Positions 36,782 through 49,123 are shown, counted from the stretch's first letter. The stretch: 64,000 nucleotides of DNA from Tritrichomonas musculus (GCA_039105265.1 JAPFFF010000006.1:2294001-2358000), one strand, 5' to 3'. Translations and numbers: made by a program. The notes: generated by a model from the letters alone, not told the origin.

Positions 36782-38339
36782 TATATATATATTTATGTAA
36801 TAGACCTCGCAAGTTCTCAAATTTCACAATTTAATTTCTGAAAATTTTCTCAATATTTTTGAATTAAAAATGTAGATTATTAAATAGTTTATTTTTGAAA
36901 AAATAAATATATGAATATCATTTTGTATTATTAATTTAAAGCTGAATTTCAAAGAGAAAAATGTTTCATTCAATGAAAAAATATTCAATAGTATATTTTT
37001 AAAAAAGCATAAGTAAAAAAATTGCTTTGATATATTTCATAAATCAATTTTATCAAGGAGATGTCTAACAACTTCTTAATTTTTTTTTGGTTATAACATT
37101 CTTTCAAATATTTATATGTGCTATATCAAAACCTCGTTATATTTTGCGAAGAATTGAATTCTCTCAATTCCATTCGCGAAAAATTTGTTAGCTTTTTTCA
37201 AAGGAAAATAAATATTGATTTATTAGATTCAATATATTCATTGAGCTTTCATAATAAATAAAATATTTTAATTTTCATTTTTTTTTAATATATATTTTGC
37301 AAGAAGAAGAATAATCAATATATTAAGAATCAATATTAGGTTTATTTTATATTAATCATTATTTTAAAAGCATTCAATACATCATTATTTTAAGTGATTT
37401 TATTCTTTAAACAAAGATGAAATCAAAATGTTAAAACGTAATTCAAATATGGAAATAATCTTAAATCATTAGAATACTACCTGTGATACTATTTTTTTTA
37501 TAAAAATGTGTTCATAAAAATCTTATTTTTGAAAATATTAATTAAAACCTTAGATATTATGACATTTGACAATGAAATAAGCAATTACAATTACAAAAAA
37601 AAAGTAAATTACACAAATTATATCAAATAAAAAATAACCTGGAATTTGAATAAAATTATTGTTAATATTAAATAAAATGAATGGTAAGAAATATATAGTG
37701 CTGAAAAAATATTTCATTACAAGCTTTATTGGAGAACTATTTGTTGATTTATTGCAAGATTATTTAATTTCTATGAGTACTTTCAAAACCTCTTTATATT
37801 TTGAGAAAAATTGAATTCTCTCAATTCCATTCGCGAGATATTTGAGAGTTTTTTTCAAAGGAAAATAAAATTCTATAGAATTTTATACCTAACATCTCAA
37901 TAAATTATATGCGATGTATCAAATATTCTGAATGAAAGAAAAAAGTTGCGAGGCCTATTTATGTAACATTGTTTTCAATGGTGTTGGCCAAATAACAATT
38001 CAATTATTGATATATATCAATGTCAATATATGGGTTTACGCTAATTTATTTGCCGATTACTGATTTTTTCTATTTTAGAATAATTTAAAAAAATCATTAG
38101 GTCAAATGAAATCAAGAACTTATTTTATTAATATTTTGTTTTGTTTTTATTTGCTTTAAATAAGTATTACTATAGATGAAAATAGATATACATAAAAAAT
38201 TAATACTCATATTCTATTAAAATGATTTTTTTTATTTGCTCAATAGAATTGATCTCCTTGAGTTTTATGAAATCTCTATTTAATTCACAATCGCTAAATG
38301 ATGTTGATTTTATTTTTTTAATATCATTTTTAATTAAGA
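36782..38339. repeat. Gene-free region with an 85-bp direct repeat 657 bp apart
   Basis: Segments 37,127-37,210 and 37,784-37,868 share about 85 bp, including AATTGAATTCTCTCAATTCC and ATTCGCGA...TTTTTTCAAAGGAAAATAA. A weaker inverted match (AGACCTCGCAAG near 36,803 and its complement near 37,950) lies outside both. No gene is seen. A small element bounded by these repeats is possible. Confidence 0.5.
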
Positions 38340-40020
38340 TACAGATTTAAATATAGAAAACAAAGCTTTGAAAACATTACTTTTTTCACTTTCTTTTTCT
38401 TTTGAAGTATTAACTCTTTTGCATTTTCAAAAGGTTCATGATGTTTACATTCTTTTTCTTCAGACATCATTAATGGAGTTTTTAATCTGTTTAGCATTGA
38501 CATCAGTATCGCTCATTGATAACAAAAGCTGAACTATTTCAGCATTTTGTTTTTCAACTGCAATATGCAAAGCTGTTTGCTCAAAAGTTTTCTTTTTCTT
38601 TTTCTTGATTTGAATATAAGTTTGATCCTTCTGCAATGAGTATTTAGTATTTGCATCTCTTTTTGGATCTGCCAGCAATAACTGTACTATTTTAGTGTCA
38701 CAGTTTTGCACAGCAATATGTAATGCTGTCTTTTTCTCTATTTTATTTTCAAATTTTAGATATGTTTCACTTCTACTAATTTGTGTTTCTGAGTATCTAT
38801 AAATCCTTGTATCCGACATCAATGTTGAAATAAAGTTCACATCAACATCTTTTCTTTGCATAAATAATTGAACAATATTTATATTTCTCTTTTCAACAGC
38901 AGCAAAAAATTCGGATTTATATTCCGTTCGATATTCATAAAATTTGTTATTATCAATGCAATCTTTTGATTGGATATGAATCAGTTTTGAATTCACATTG
39001 GTTTCAGGAATTGACAATAATAATTGAACAATTTTTTCGTTTTCTAATTCAACAGCTTTAAATAATGCGTTTTCTCTTTTTTCACTTCTAGTTCACCAAA
39101 AAATTTTAGAGTCTGACTTTGGAGACTTTAGAAAATATTTGGCATTGATATCAATATTTTTTCTTGACAACAGAAGTTGAACAATTTCTGGATTTTTCGT
39201 CATAGTGGCGATGATTAAAGCATTATTTTCTTCAATATATTTACCTCCATCATATCTATTTAAATGAATAGAATTCACATTAGTCTTTTTAATAGACACT
39301 AAAAGACGGATAATTTCAATATTCTCTCTTTCTATAGCAATGATCAAAGCGGATTTTTCTTGATAGTCTTTCTCAGAACCTGAAAATGTTGACAATTTAA
39401 TATGTTTTGAATTTGGATCAATTTTCTTAATGGAGAGTAATTGCTGAACAATGTTATATGCGCCTTTTTTCAATTGCTATAATTAATATATCTTTTTACT
39501 CATATTCTTCATAATATTCTAATAATTCACAACTTCCGTCATCTAAATATCTGCGAAATCGGGAATCAATTTGAGAGTATTTGTATTGAGTAAAAATGTT
39601 TTTCGATAATAAAAATTGGAAAATATCATAAAAATTGTTTTCAATGGAAATGATCAAAGCATTTCTATATTCGTTATGCGTTTTCTTTGATCTTTCGCTA
39701 ATTTTATTACCCCATAAATCATATTCAAGCCTTTGAAATACTGATATTGAATCTATATCACTTTTTGGTTGAGAAGCCAATAATTTTACAATTTCAAAAT
39801 TTCCTTTTTTAAACAGCAAAGATAATTGGTGCTTTTTCTTCTGTTGTTTCTATTATTGCTTCATAACTTCTTTGGAATGTTGAAATTAATAAATATTTTT
39901 CTAATAATAACAAACAAAATTGTTCACACCATTCTCGGCTTTGCTTTTTTTAAAGTATCCAATTTCAAGCTTTTTGAATACTCAGATTTTTTTAGTATTG
40001 AAATTTTGAATAGAAGATAA
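38340..40020 (-). pseudogene. Ankyrin-repeat protein pseudogene
   Basis: Three minus-strand frames (39,496-39,819; 39,093-39,473; 38,460-39,017) and flanking pieces read as consecutive ankyrin units, for example ALHIAVQNCDTKIVQLLLADPKRD, ALIIATMTKNPEIVQLLLSRKN and NFEIVKLLASQPKSD. They lie in different frames with stops between. Earlier ankyrin-like sequence continues to about 40,020 and a charged tail to about 38,350. Ankyrin arrays are protein-binding scaffolds. The repeated frame breaks mark a dead gene. It could belong to the same family as the N-terminal relic at 30,300-31,153, but they are not adjacent. Confidence 0.75.
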
Positions 40021-40101
40021 TAAAATGAATAAAAAAGAATATAATATCATAAAAGGTTTACTGACGTTAATTTAGCATATTTTAAATATAATTTCCATGT
40101 T

Positions 40102-40125
40102 AAAAAAAAAAAAAAAAAAAAAAAA
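40102..40125. repeat. A24 homopolymer
   Basis: An uninterrupted run of 24 A lies just 5' of the ankyrin pseudogene. It may be a retroposed tail or simple slippage product; nothing decides. Confidence 0.6.
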
Positions 40126-40532
40126 CATTCGCAATAATATATGATGCCAATTAAATTTCAAATTTTTCAGACTTACTGTAAGATATGTCGTAATAATATC
40201 TGTATAAAATTACTTGAAGCAATTTTTAGTTGCTTTTGATGAGTGCATTGAAGAACAACAACAATACTTTAAAAAAACAAATAAATACATATATGGTCAA
40301 ATATTTTGCCTTTTATATAAGATCATCAATAACTCAATGAAAATCTAATGAACGCTTAATTTAAGATAGTGTATTATTAATTATAGTTAAATAATTGTTA
40401 TTCTCAGAAAATTTAAAATAATTCTTCTTTATTTAAGAAAAATACTATGGTTTTTGAAATAACTGAAAACTGAGTTGATTATAATATGTTGATTCATTGT
40501 CAAAAATATTAAAAATACAAGAATAGCAACAA

Positions 40533-40604
40533 TCTCTTGTGATGTAGCGGTGATCAGATGAGATTCCGGAATCTCATTACGAAGGTTCGACTCCTTCCAA
40601 GAGA
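40533..40604 (+). tRNA. tRNA-like gene with non-standard anticodon loop, isotype uncertain
   Basis: The acceptor stem TCTCTTG pairs perfectly with CAAGAGA at 40,598-40,604. The T arm is GAAGG-TTCGACT-CCTTC. A run of eight T follows, a good RNA polymerase III terminator. The anticodon arm sits in a perfect 20-bp palindrome, ATGAGATTCCGGAATCTCAT, which allows only a 6-nt or 8-nt loop, not 7. The first base pair T-A is as in eukaryotic tRNA-Glu/Asp. It may be a mutated tRNA, a tRNA pseudogene or another Pol III transcript. Confidence 0.55.
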
Positions 40605-40689
40605 TTTTTTTTGCTTTTTATATTTCATTTTGCAGCTCTTTTCAAATGCTGATATTACTTCAAAGCAATATAAAGAAAATTCAAGAAGA

Positions 40690-40880
40690 AACTTAGACTT
40701 TAATCCAACTTAATGGGGAAGAATGTTCATTGTATCAAAAACAAACAAAAAACTGTGAAATACAAAATAAAATATGACTTTCAAAATTAAAATAAGCATT
40801 CAACTTTCATTCAATTCAAGGTGACAACGAATTTTATCCTATTGTTGCTTTCCCAATTTGTTTCTCATTTCCAATTATTG
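40690..40880 (+). pseudogene. Decayed copy of the tubby-like gene
   Basis: Three stretches match the 36,158 gene in order: GGGGAAGAATGTTCATTG and CAAAAACAAACAAAAAACTG near 40,710-40,760, CATTCAACTTTCATTC near 40,798, and TATCCTATTGTTGCTTTCCC near 40,836. The correspondences are the parts coding GEERSW, HPTFILR and NPIIAF. Gaps and stops destroy the frame. Confidence 0.55.
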
Positions 40881-41737
40881 TTAAGATTGTTAATGTAGCC
40901 AGTATGGGTATAGATGCTGATATCTTCATGATTATTACCAGGAAATTATCATAAGTCAGTAGACAACTTCACCTAACAAAAGTAATTAAAATAAATAAAT
41001 AAATATTTTTAGAATATTACTTGTGAACATCATTTTTTATCAATAAATAAATGTGTCTTGTAATTAATTTTCTTAATAATGAATTAATGAAAAAAAAATA
41101 TGTTGATTATTTGATTAATATTCTGGCATAGTATTTACCTTTTCCCTTTTAATTGCATTCTTTATATATAGAAAAAGAATATAATATAATTATAACATAT
41201 ATATCTTTATATTAAATTCTAAATGAAAAAATAATTAGTCATTATTAAATATCTTTTACACGACATAACTTTTCTCGAACAAAAATTATTTGATTAATCA
41301 TAGGTGTTACATTTAAATATTGATGATCATAATTATAATTATATTTATAAATATATATTTTCAAAATATCACATTTGTAATGAATCTAAATGTATAATTT
41401 AGATAGTTAAATATTCAAAGTATCATTTTTTTCTGAAGATATTCTATTTTTTTCTCTTTAAACCAATAAATATATATCAAAAACAAAAAAATGTCATCCT
41501 CAAAATCCATATAATTCAATATCAATTTAAATTTTAAGAATAATTCTATTGATTTAGAATATTTTGTGTTATTTATGGTTTAATCATAAAATGTAGATTT
41601 TTTATTTTTTAAAGATATAATTTATTTATATAACTGATTATGACGAAAACTATATTATAATTCAATTTACAATTTAATTCAATTTTGAAAGTGTATTCTT
41701 AAAAAAAAAAACAGTTTGGTCGTTGCAAAAATTTTTA
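40881..41737. other. AT-rich intergenic region
   Basis: I see no gene or convincing repeat; the sequence is nearly pure A and T. Confidence 0.5.
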
Positions 41738-42049
41738 ATGGGAAGAAGAAAGCTTTCTGATAAGAAAGATGATAAGATTGCAAGGTTGGCTTTCATGATT
41801 TCGGATGACTATAAAGAATTTGATGTTCTTGATGCGAAAGGAAAAGAAATCAAAAAATACAAAAAAATAAAAATCCCCCAAAATATAGAAGGACCAAATA
41901 AGATTGATTATATTGTAGAAAAAGTTAAAGAAACCATTCAAGAAGAATCAACGAACTTTGATTTTAAAGCTCTCGATTTTCAAATTCTATCTGAAGAAAA
42001 TGTAGATATTGATAACAATCTAAATGAACTAACAAGATTCATTTATTGA
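41738..42049 (+). CDS. Hypothetical protein, 103 aa
   Basis: ATG 41,738 opens MGRRKLSDKKDDKIARLAF; the longer frame begins with TTG. The product is charged and looks like a small folded protein (FMISDDYKEFDVLDAKGKEIKKYKKIKIPQNI). Its base composition is richer in G and C than the surrounding desert, which supports coding. I do not recognise a family, and no initiator is evident close to the ATG. Confidence 0.5.
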   Translation: MGRRKLSDKKDDKIARLAFMISDDYKEFDVLDAKGKEIKKYKKIKIPQNIEGPNKIDYIVEKVKETIQEESTNFDFKALDFQILSEENVDIDNNLNELTRFIY

Positions 42050-43528
42050 ATATAATAACTTATTTTATGACCAATCGGCTCATGCTTTGAGTCATACGCT
42101 AAATAAAAAAAAAAAAATCATTTTACAATTTCATTATTTGATATTTATCTGATAATTTTTCACTCTTTGTATGTTATTGTGTAATATACTATTCTATTTG
42201 GGTCCAAGTTAATGGTTTATTTCATATATTTTTTTCCATATTTTATAATTCAAATATATATTCTTTATTCATTAAGCATGAGCATGAATGTAATATTTTT
42301 TTATTTGCATATGATGTACAAATAAATATTTTTTGTATGAAAAAAATATAATAAATCATCAATATTTTTTGGAAATCAGTTTTTATCTTATTAGACAAAA
42401 GTGTAATATAGAAAATTACTTGTTATATAATCATGTATTCATTTATTTATATAAAAAATATTTTTTATATAAAAAAAATTACAAATTAGATCTTAAAGTT
42501 TCATTAGTCAACACAAATGATTGTCACTCATTTTTAATTCTCTTACAAAAAGGATCTCAGAGTTTTTGCCATTTTCTAAATAGAATTATTTTTTTGTGTC
42601 ATTTCATCATCTTGCCATTTTTTTATTTGTTCACAAAATTTCAATTAATTATTTTATTTCTATTAAAAAAGTTTGTAGAAATCAAAGAAGAATTTTATTA
42701 AAATTTATTTTTTTATAGCTATTTATTTAGAGTTTTTCCATTTATTTCATAACTCAAATGAAAGTGGATTGGAATTAAATCTATTTGTAATTAAAATGCA
42801 GCGACATTTATGAAATGAATCAAATATTGATGAAAATGAATCTGTGAAATATTTGGCAAGTATAATAATTGAATTTTGGTTAATAGTAATAGAATTTGGG
42901 TATAAAACTTTTTTTTGTGGTTGAACTGATAATTGTAACAGTATATTTGAAAATAGAATTTAATAATTATACTTTTAATATATGACATTTTTTTTTTTCA
43001 ACATTTTATAATAGTACATTGCTGCACAATCATTTATTTTTATCAAAAGCCATGAAAGTTTTTTAATAAAGTTGTATGGATTTGAAATAACATGATAAAT
43101 TTGATATTTTCCAAAAGAAAACAAAATAATGTAAACTTTTCAATTTTGAAAGATTCAGTCATGACATTTTTTTTTTATGTCATAATCCATATTTCAAAAA
43201 CATCAAATAAATATCCATATAAAATGTGTTAGGATATTTTATATGTGTTTCATAAGTCATGCCAGTTCTAATAAATTCATTATGTCATCATATAATTAAT
43301 CTTACAAAGAAAATGCATTGATTTTGACAAAAAATTTTAAAATTTATTTTCGTAAAAAGTAAATTTAATTTATCTTTTTAGATTTGCTTTTTAAAAAAAA
43401 ACTGAGAGAAGGAAAAAAAAAGTTTACTCTAAAAATATTAATATATTTCTATTTTATTTTAATTATTATTTATGATTTCAAATCCATCAATCATCTTAAT
43501 TGACTTGAATGTTGTTATCTGTGAAACT
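42050..43528. other. AT-rich intergenic region
   Basis: No gene is supported. Open frames here are low-complexity and rich in Phe, Ile, Lys and Tyr, as expected from random AT-rich DNA. Confidence 0.5.
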
Positions 43529-46500
43529 TTAACCAGAGAAAACAGTTTCCGTATTTTCCATCTCGTCATCAGAAGTTGAAAAAATGTCATCATCCATAAA
43601 TGCTTTGACTTCCTTTTTCTTATTATAAACGAGAATTATTATAGCCAGAATAATGAAGAATAATCCAACAGATCCAAAAACAATACCGATTAGTTTTTCT
43701 GGTGTTATTAATTTTGCCTTTGGCTTTAGAAGCTTCAAATAAGATTTACGGTATGTTTGTGAATATGAATAAATAATGTATGGCATTGGTCTATATACAT
43801 TTGTTTCACTCAATGAAAACATTTTTGTTCCTTTATCTGGATCATCTATTAGCACATGAGTGTTGGATGCAACTTGTGTGTAAGAAAAAGAAACAGTTCT
43901 TACATTTGTCATTGTAATGAAATAAGACATTGAAGCTGCCAAACCTTCGACTGATTGTGTTGGCGATAAGGATGGCATCGGCGAAGGAAAAGGTGATTGA
44001 GAAAGTGAAGGTGAACACGAAATGGATGGTGAAAATGATGGAGATGGTGATTTTGTTGGTGATGGTGATATTGTTGGTGAAGGTAATAATGATATTGTTG
44101 CTGATGGTGACAATGTTTGTAATGGTGAATTCGAAGGTGTTTTTGAAGGTGGTATGAATTAAGGATGAAGACTAACATTAAAATCACCAAATTTTTCAAA
44201 TCCATAATTATTAGTGACATATACTTCATCTATTTGTGTTTTTGAAAATGAAGTAGATTTGATTGAAGGATTTGTTGTTCCTTTGTAATAAAAATAATTT
44301 AAATTAGATCATTGTTTCAATGCACTCTCTTCGATTAATGTCAAATTTCCTTCAACTACAATTGATGTTATATTGATGCATCCAATGAATAATGAAGATT
44401 CAATCGCAGTAACTTTTGTTGGGATTGTAATTGTTTGTGAAGGTTCATTGTATTGTAAAACAGTTGATATGATTGTCATTGATATGAAACTTGTACAATA
44501 AGCAAAAGCTTGTGTTTTAATCGTATCAATATTATTGTGAATTTCAATTAATGTCAAAATGCTGCATTCACATAGTAAATACTCTTCAATTGTTGTGACT
44601 TTAGTTGGAATTGATATCAATTGTGAGTAAACTTGTACAGCTATAAAAAGCTGATCTTCCAATTGATTCAATATTCGATGGTATTTATAATGAATGCAAA
44701 TTAAAACATTAATTAAATGAGTGCATTCCAATTGATGTTACATCTCCAAGAATTTCAATTGATTCCAAGTTTTCGCATTCGCAAAATAAAAAGTCACTGA
44801 TATTTGTGACTTTTGATGGAATTATAATTGATATCAAACTAGCACATTGATAAAAAGCATAGCGATCAATCGCTTCAACATTTGGTGGAATTGTGAATCT
44901 TTTTAAATTTCTACATTCTCGAAAAGCAGATTCACCAATTGATACTAGATCCCCAAGAATTTCAATTGATGATAAATTAAAACATCTATTGAATGTGAAT
45001 TCTTCAATTTTAGAGACTTTTGATGGAATTAAAAATGATTCTAAACCATAGCAATTTTGAAAAGCAAAACTTTTTATTGTTGTTACATCTCCGAGGAATT
45101 CAATTGATTTCAAGTTTTGGCATCCATTAAATGCGTATTTATATTAATTATGCTGATTTGGGAAGGAATTATCATTGATGATAAACTCGAACACTCAGAA
45201 AAAGAGTGAACTTCAATAGAAGTTACTCTTTCTGGAATTGTGATCGATTCTAAACTCGTGCAAAGCATAAATGCATACATTTCAATAGATATAACATTTT
45301 CTGGAATTGAAATAGTTGTTACTTTGGTCTGATTATAAAATGCATACGATCCAATATTATTAAGCAATTCAGGAAGTTCAACAAATTCAATAACACTAGA
45401 TTTTGAATTCCAAGGCGCATATTGATCAATTTGATAGCTATTCATGTATCCTTGGCCTTTTATCAGTGTGTTTTCACTAATTGAGTATGTTAATTCATTT
45501 CCACAAGGATACCATGTCAATAATGATGGATGAAGAGTTACTGAGAAATCACAAAATGTTTCATATTCATAATTGTTTGTAACATATATCTTATTAATTG
45601 GTGTCCGATAGAAAGAAGTATTTACAAAAGAAGGATCAGTTGTTCCTTTATAATAAAATGAACTCAAATTTGTGCATCCATAGAATGCATTTTTTTAATC
45701 AATGTCAAATTTCCATCAATTTCAACTGTTTTTAAATTGATGCAGTTATAGAACAAATTTTCTGCAATTTTTGGAACTTTTGATTGAATAATAATCGATG
45801 TTAAACTCTTGCAATGGTAAAAAGCATTGACTTCAATATGTGTTACATTAGATGGAATTATAAATGAATCTAAGCTTATACAGTCTTGAAAAGCACATGC
45901 AAGGATGAACTTTACATCACCTAATTATTTAACAGTTTTTAAATTGTAGCACTCATTAAATAAAAATGCTATAATTGAGGTTACTTTTGATGGAATTATA
46001 ATTGATATCAAACCACCACATCCACTAAAAGCACTGCCCCCAATCAATTCGACATTTTGTGGAATTGTCAATGATTCCATTTTCTTACAATCTTGAAAAG
46101 CAAATTCATCAATTGTTTTTAAATCTCCCAGAATTTCAATTGATTTTAAATTGGTGCATCCATCAAATAAATAGCCATTGATTACTGTAACTTTTGATGG
46201 AATTGTAATCTTTGATAAACTTTTGCATTTTGCAAAAGAAGAACGTCCAATTGTCTCAACTTTTTCTGGAATTGTAATCGTTGTTAAACTTTAACATTAA
46301 GCAAAGGCGTCATATCCAATAGACACAACATTTTTTGGTATTGTTACTTGTGTATTTTTGGTGAAGCGATAAAATGCATAGGTTCCAACAGAAGTAAGTA
46401 ATTGAGGAAGTTCAATGCTTTCGATAAAACTTGCATTTGAAAGGCATGGTGAATCATCATAAGAAAAACTGTTCATTTGGCCTTCTCCTTTGATTACAAG

Positions 46501-47035
46501 CTTTGTTCTCTCGAATTGTGTATTCTAATGAAGGACCGCATTGATAAAAATGTTCAGCAATCACTGGAAATCCACAAAATGTTTCATAGCCATAACTACT
46601 CGATACATATACATTACTGATTTGGGTGTTTAGAAATGAATTGTCGACGAATGTAGGATCGGTTGTTCCATCAAAATAAAATAAACTCAAATTTGTACAT
46701 CCTTCAAATGCTTTCTGTTTAATTGACACTAAATTTCCATCAATTTCAATTGATTCTAAATTAATGCAACTATAAAATAAAGAATCTTCAATTATGGTAA
46801 CTTTTGAGGGAATTTTGATCGTTTTTATATTTAAACACTCGCGAAATGCAAATTCGTCAATTGTTTCTACACTTGAAGGAATTGTAATTGATTCTAAATT
46901 AGTGCAATAACTAAACGCACTAGATTCAATTGATGTTACATCACCTTGCATATCAATTGATATAATATCATTGCATCTGTAAAATAAACCAGTCTGAATA
47001 TTTACAATTCCATCAAAAGTTGTAAATATTTTTTA
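43529..47035 (-). pseudogene. BspA-like surface protein pseudogene with Ser/Pro stalk and membrane anchor
   Basis: Minus-strand frames 46,457-46,951, 45,110-45,667, 44,709-45,113, 44,309-44,731 and 43,529-44,113 read in order as BspA LRR units. A module (FYYKGTTDPSFVNTSF ... VYVTNNYEYETFC ...) occurs at least three times. A Ser/Pro repeat stalk (SPSPTKSPSPSFSPS), an ectodomain piece, a membrane helix (IGIVFGSVGLFFIILAIIILVY) and a short acidic tail follow. Frames are broken by several stops and shifts and there is no signal peptide at the 5' end. The intact relative is the 55,413-61,748 gene, though its stalk is different. Confidence 0.75.
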
Positions 47036-47110
47036 AACAATTTAAACTTGAAATAATAAAATTGTGAGGTTTCTTAAATTTTTATCAGAAGTTTAAATAT
47101 AGTAAAGAGT

Positions 47111-47390
47111 AAAACCCCCTACCAAATCTCTATATAAAGGAGTTAGAATCATAATATCATATATACATATAGATAAAATGTTCATTTGATAAAATAATTA
47201 TTATTATTTAACAAATGTTTATTTTATATTTAGATATTAGTATTTAAAAATGCAATCTATTCAATTTTTTTATCGAAAAATTGAATAGAAAATGGTAGGT
47301 GGGTTTTCCACCAACGTACTTTTTGCCACCATTAAAGGCCAAAAATAGGTGAATAAAAATGGTAGGGGGTTTTCCATTGGTAGGGGGTTT
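47111..47390. mobile_element. MITE-like unit with 14-bp terminal inverted repeats
   Basis: AAACCCCCTACCAA at 47,111-47,124 is the exact reverse complement of 47,377-47,390. An internal partial copy of the right end lies at 47,361-47,376. The unit is 280 bp, without a gene, and G-runs stand out against the AT-rich surroundings. Confidence 0.4.
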
Positions 47391-47639
47391 ATAAAAACTT
47401 TTTTACATCACCTTTTATATGAATGAGCTCAATTTTTGCATGCATATAAATTCAGATAATATTTGAATGCTTTATTTCTTTTAGAACATTTTCTACAATT
47501 CTTTAGCAGAAATAAGAATAGTTAAAGCAATATTCTAATCAGGAAAACGATGAAATACCAAATAGCATTCTGGATTATATATAAAATTTTAAATTCGTAT
47601 AAATTTGCTAAAAATTTTCGAGAATCATGAAATCTTTTC

Positions 47640-47800
47640 ACAGGAATTAACATATCAATATCAATTGTCAGGTTTCAAAAATAGTTATGAAATATAATAA
47701 AACTGTCCATAAGATGTGAAATTCTTGATATCGATATCAATTGCCAGGTTTCAAAATAATAGATTTCTGATATCAGAATGGCAATTACAAATATAAATGG
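47640..47800 (+). repeat. Direct repeat around GTCAGGTTTCAAAA
   Basis: ATATCAATTGTCAGGTTTC at about 47,658 and ATATCAATTGCCAGGTTTC at about 47,736 form a short direct repeat about 80 bp apart, each followed by AAAA and TAG. Function unknown. Confidence 0.4.
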
Positions 47801-47884
47801 CATAAATAAATGTTTGTTGTATTCAACGTTTTTGATTTTAGTTTATCTAAAAACTAAAATTAAACTAATCGCTTTATATAAAAA

Positions 47885-48200
47885 AATATTGACGAATTAA
47901 ATTTTTTGATAAATGATATTGAAAATATTAAAAACCGTTTGGTACTGACTCTGGAATTAGGTGAAGAAATTTGTCAATTTATTCAAACATGCTACACTCC
48001 TATTCGATTTACTCGACACGCAACCATAGAATTACTTAAATCAGGATATGAACATCTAACTGAAGATATGGATTGGGGAGATAATCCCCAAAAAAAGGTT
48101 TTGTAGTACGCAATGATCATGCATTAATAGCTTAATACATAGGAGGTTATGAATCTAGTCTAATTATTGGAACACATAGTGATTCACCAAAGAATTATAT
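47885..48200 (+). pseudogene. M18 aspartyl aminopeptidase, N-terminal fragment
   Basis: The frame reads QFIQTCYTPIRFTRHATIELLKSGYEHLTEDMDW. After one frameshift near 48,098 and one TAA it continues FVVRNDHALIA and IGGYESSLIIGTHSDSP. This is the N-terminal pattern of M18 metallo-aminopeptidases: the short Pro-x-H/R helix, the L-x-x-x-GY/F-x-x-L-x-E segment and the metal-binding HTDSP-type motif. The gene breaks off right after the metal motif. The next M18 segment appears in the same direction at 54,733, so this looks like the 5' part of an interrupted gene. Confidence 0.65.
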
Positions 48201-48329
48201 TTTTTTGTCCTACTTAAAAAGTATGAGTATACGTTACATTACTTTGAAAAAGTTCATTTTTTGAATGAGCAAAACGAGATTTTAAGCGATCCGTTTTGCT
48301 TGAAATTTGGGATTAATTTTTAATATCAT

Positions 48330-48895
48330 CTGAATAACAAGTCAATCGGGATTTTCCCAGGATTTTTTAAACGAATTTCCAGAAAATTTCCCTTTCCCGA
48401 ATCTAGACTTGTTATTCTCCGATTCTCGCGATCGATAATTGATTGACTTTTTGATATCGATACATAAATATGCACAGATTCTCGAGATCGATTTCAGAGA
48501 TCGAGAATTTTGTTTCTCAGCTTTTGATATCAGAATTTTCAATTAAACTTTTTGATAAATATATGATCGTATTTTAATCTCAAATATTGCATAAAAAAGA
48601 ATATATTTTTTGATTTTAATCTTAAAATAAACAGCAATACATTATATTATTTATTTTTAAATATTATGAAATCACAAATACCAATTATAAAAAAAGATAA
48701 ATCTGTTTGAGATCTCGAGATCTCGGTAATTGATTTCAAGTTTACAATTATTTTTATATCACATTTCATATCTGATATCTTGATAATCGATCATCTCGAT
48801 ATCAGATTTTTAAACTGATAATCGAGTATCAGATGCAAAAAAGTGACGTTTTTGATATCGATTCTCAAAATAACAAGTCTATTATCATGGAATTT
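48330..48895. repeat. Palindrome-dense region (GATATC, TCGAGATCGA, GAGATCTC)
   Basis: The stretch is packed with short self-complementary words such as CTCGAGATCGA near 48,481, GAGATCTCGAGATCTC near 48,710 and repeated GATATC. A segment with ACTTGTTATTCTCCGATTC near 48,408 has an inverted, partial match near 48,860-48,890. No gene is supported. It may be a cluster of decayed fold-back elements. Confidence 0.35.
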
Positions 48896-48976
48896 TATTC
48901 TTGTATTTTAAATCATTCATATATTATAATGTGATATAAATAATATTTTTTAATATATATTACTGAAAAAATAAAT

Positions 48977-49086
48977 AATTCTCTAGGTGCAACTTTTTGA
49001 GTTTCGCTTTTCCACCATAAAAAAAATAAATGAAGTTACTTTTTGAATAAAATAAAAAATTTAAATATAAAATAAAAAAACTTTTT
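48977..49086 (+). repeat. Left terminal inverted repeat of recombinase element
   Basis: Matches the reverse complement of 50,205-50,318 as described for the element. The outermost eight bases AATTCTCT also match, then four differ before GCAACTTTTTGAG, so the exact end is 48,977 or about 48,989. Confidence 0.8.
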
Positions 49087-49123
49087 CAATGTAAAATTTT
49101 AATTAAAATTTGATAAAATTAGA

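Noticed and set aside
37127-37868. LTR retrotransposon
   Set aside because: The direct repeats are only 85 bp, the interior has no gag, polymerase or integrase sequence, and no primer-binding site is seen.
42333-42701. 122-aa plus-strand protein with membrane segments
   Set aside because: Composition (Phe, Ile, Lys, Tyr, Leu) is what random AT-rich DNA gives; no family, initiator or conserved order.
43909-44229. His/Gln-rich 106-aa protein
   Set aside because: It is a shifted reading of the Ser/Pro stalk repeats of the BspA pseudogene.
48342-48542. 66-aa minus-strand frame
   Set aside because: It arises from the palindrome-dense region and has no recognisable domain.
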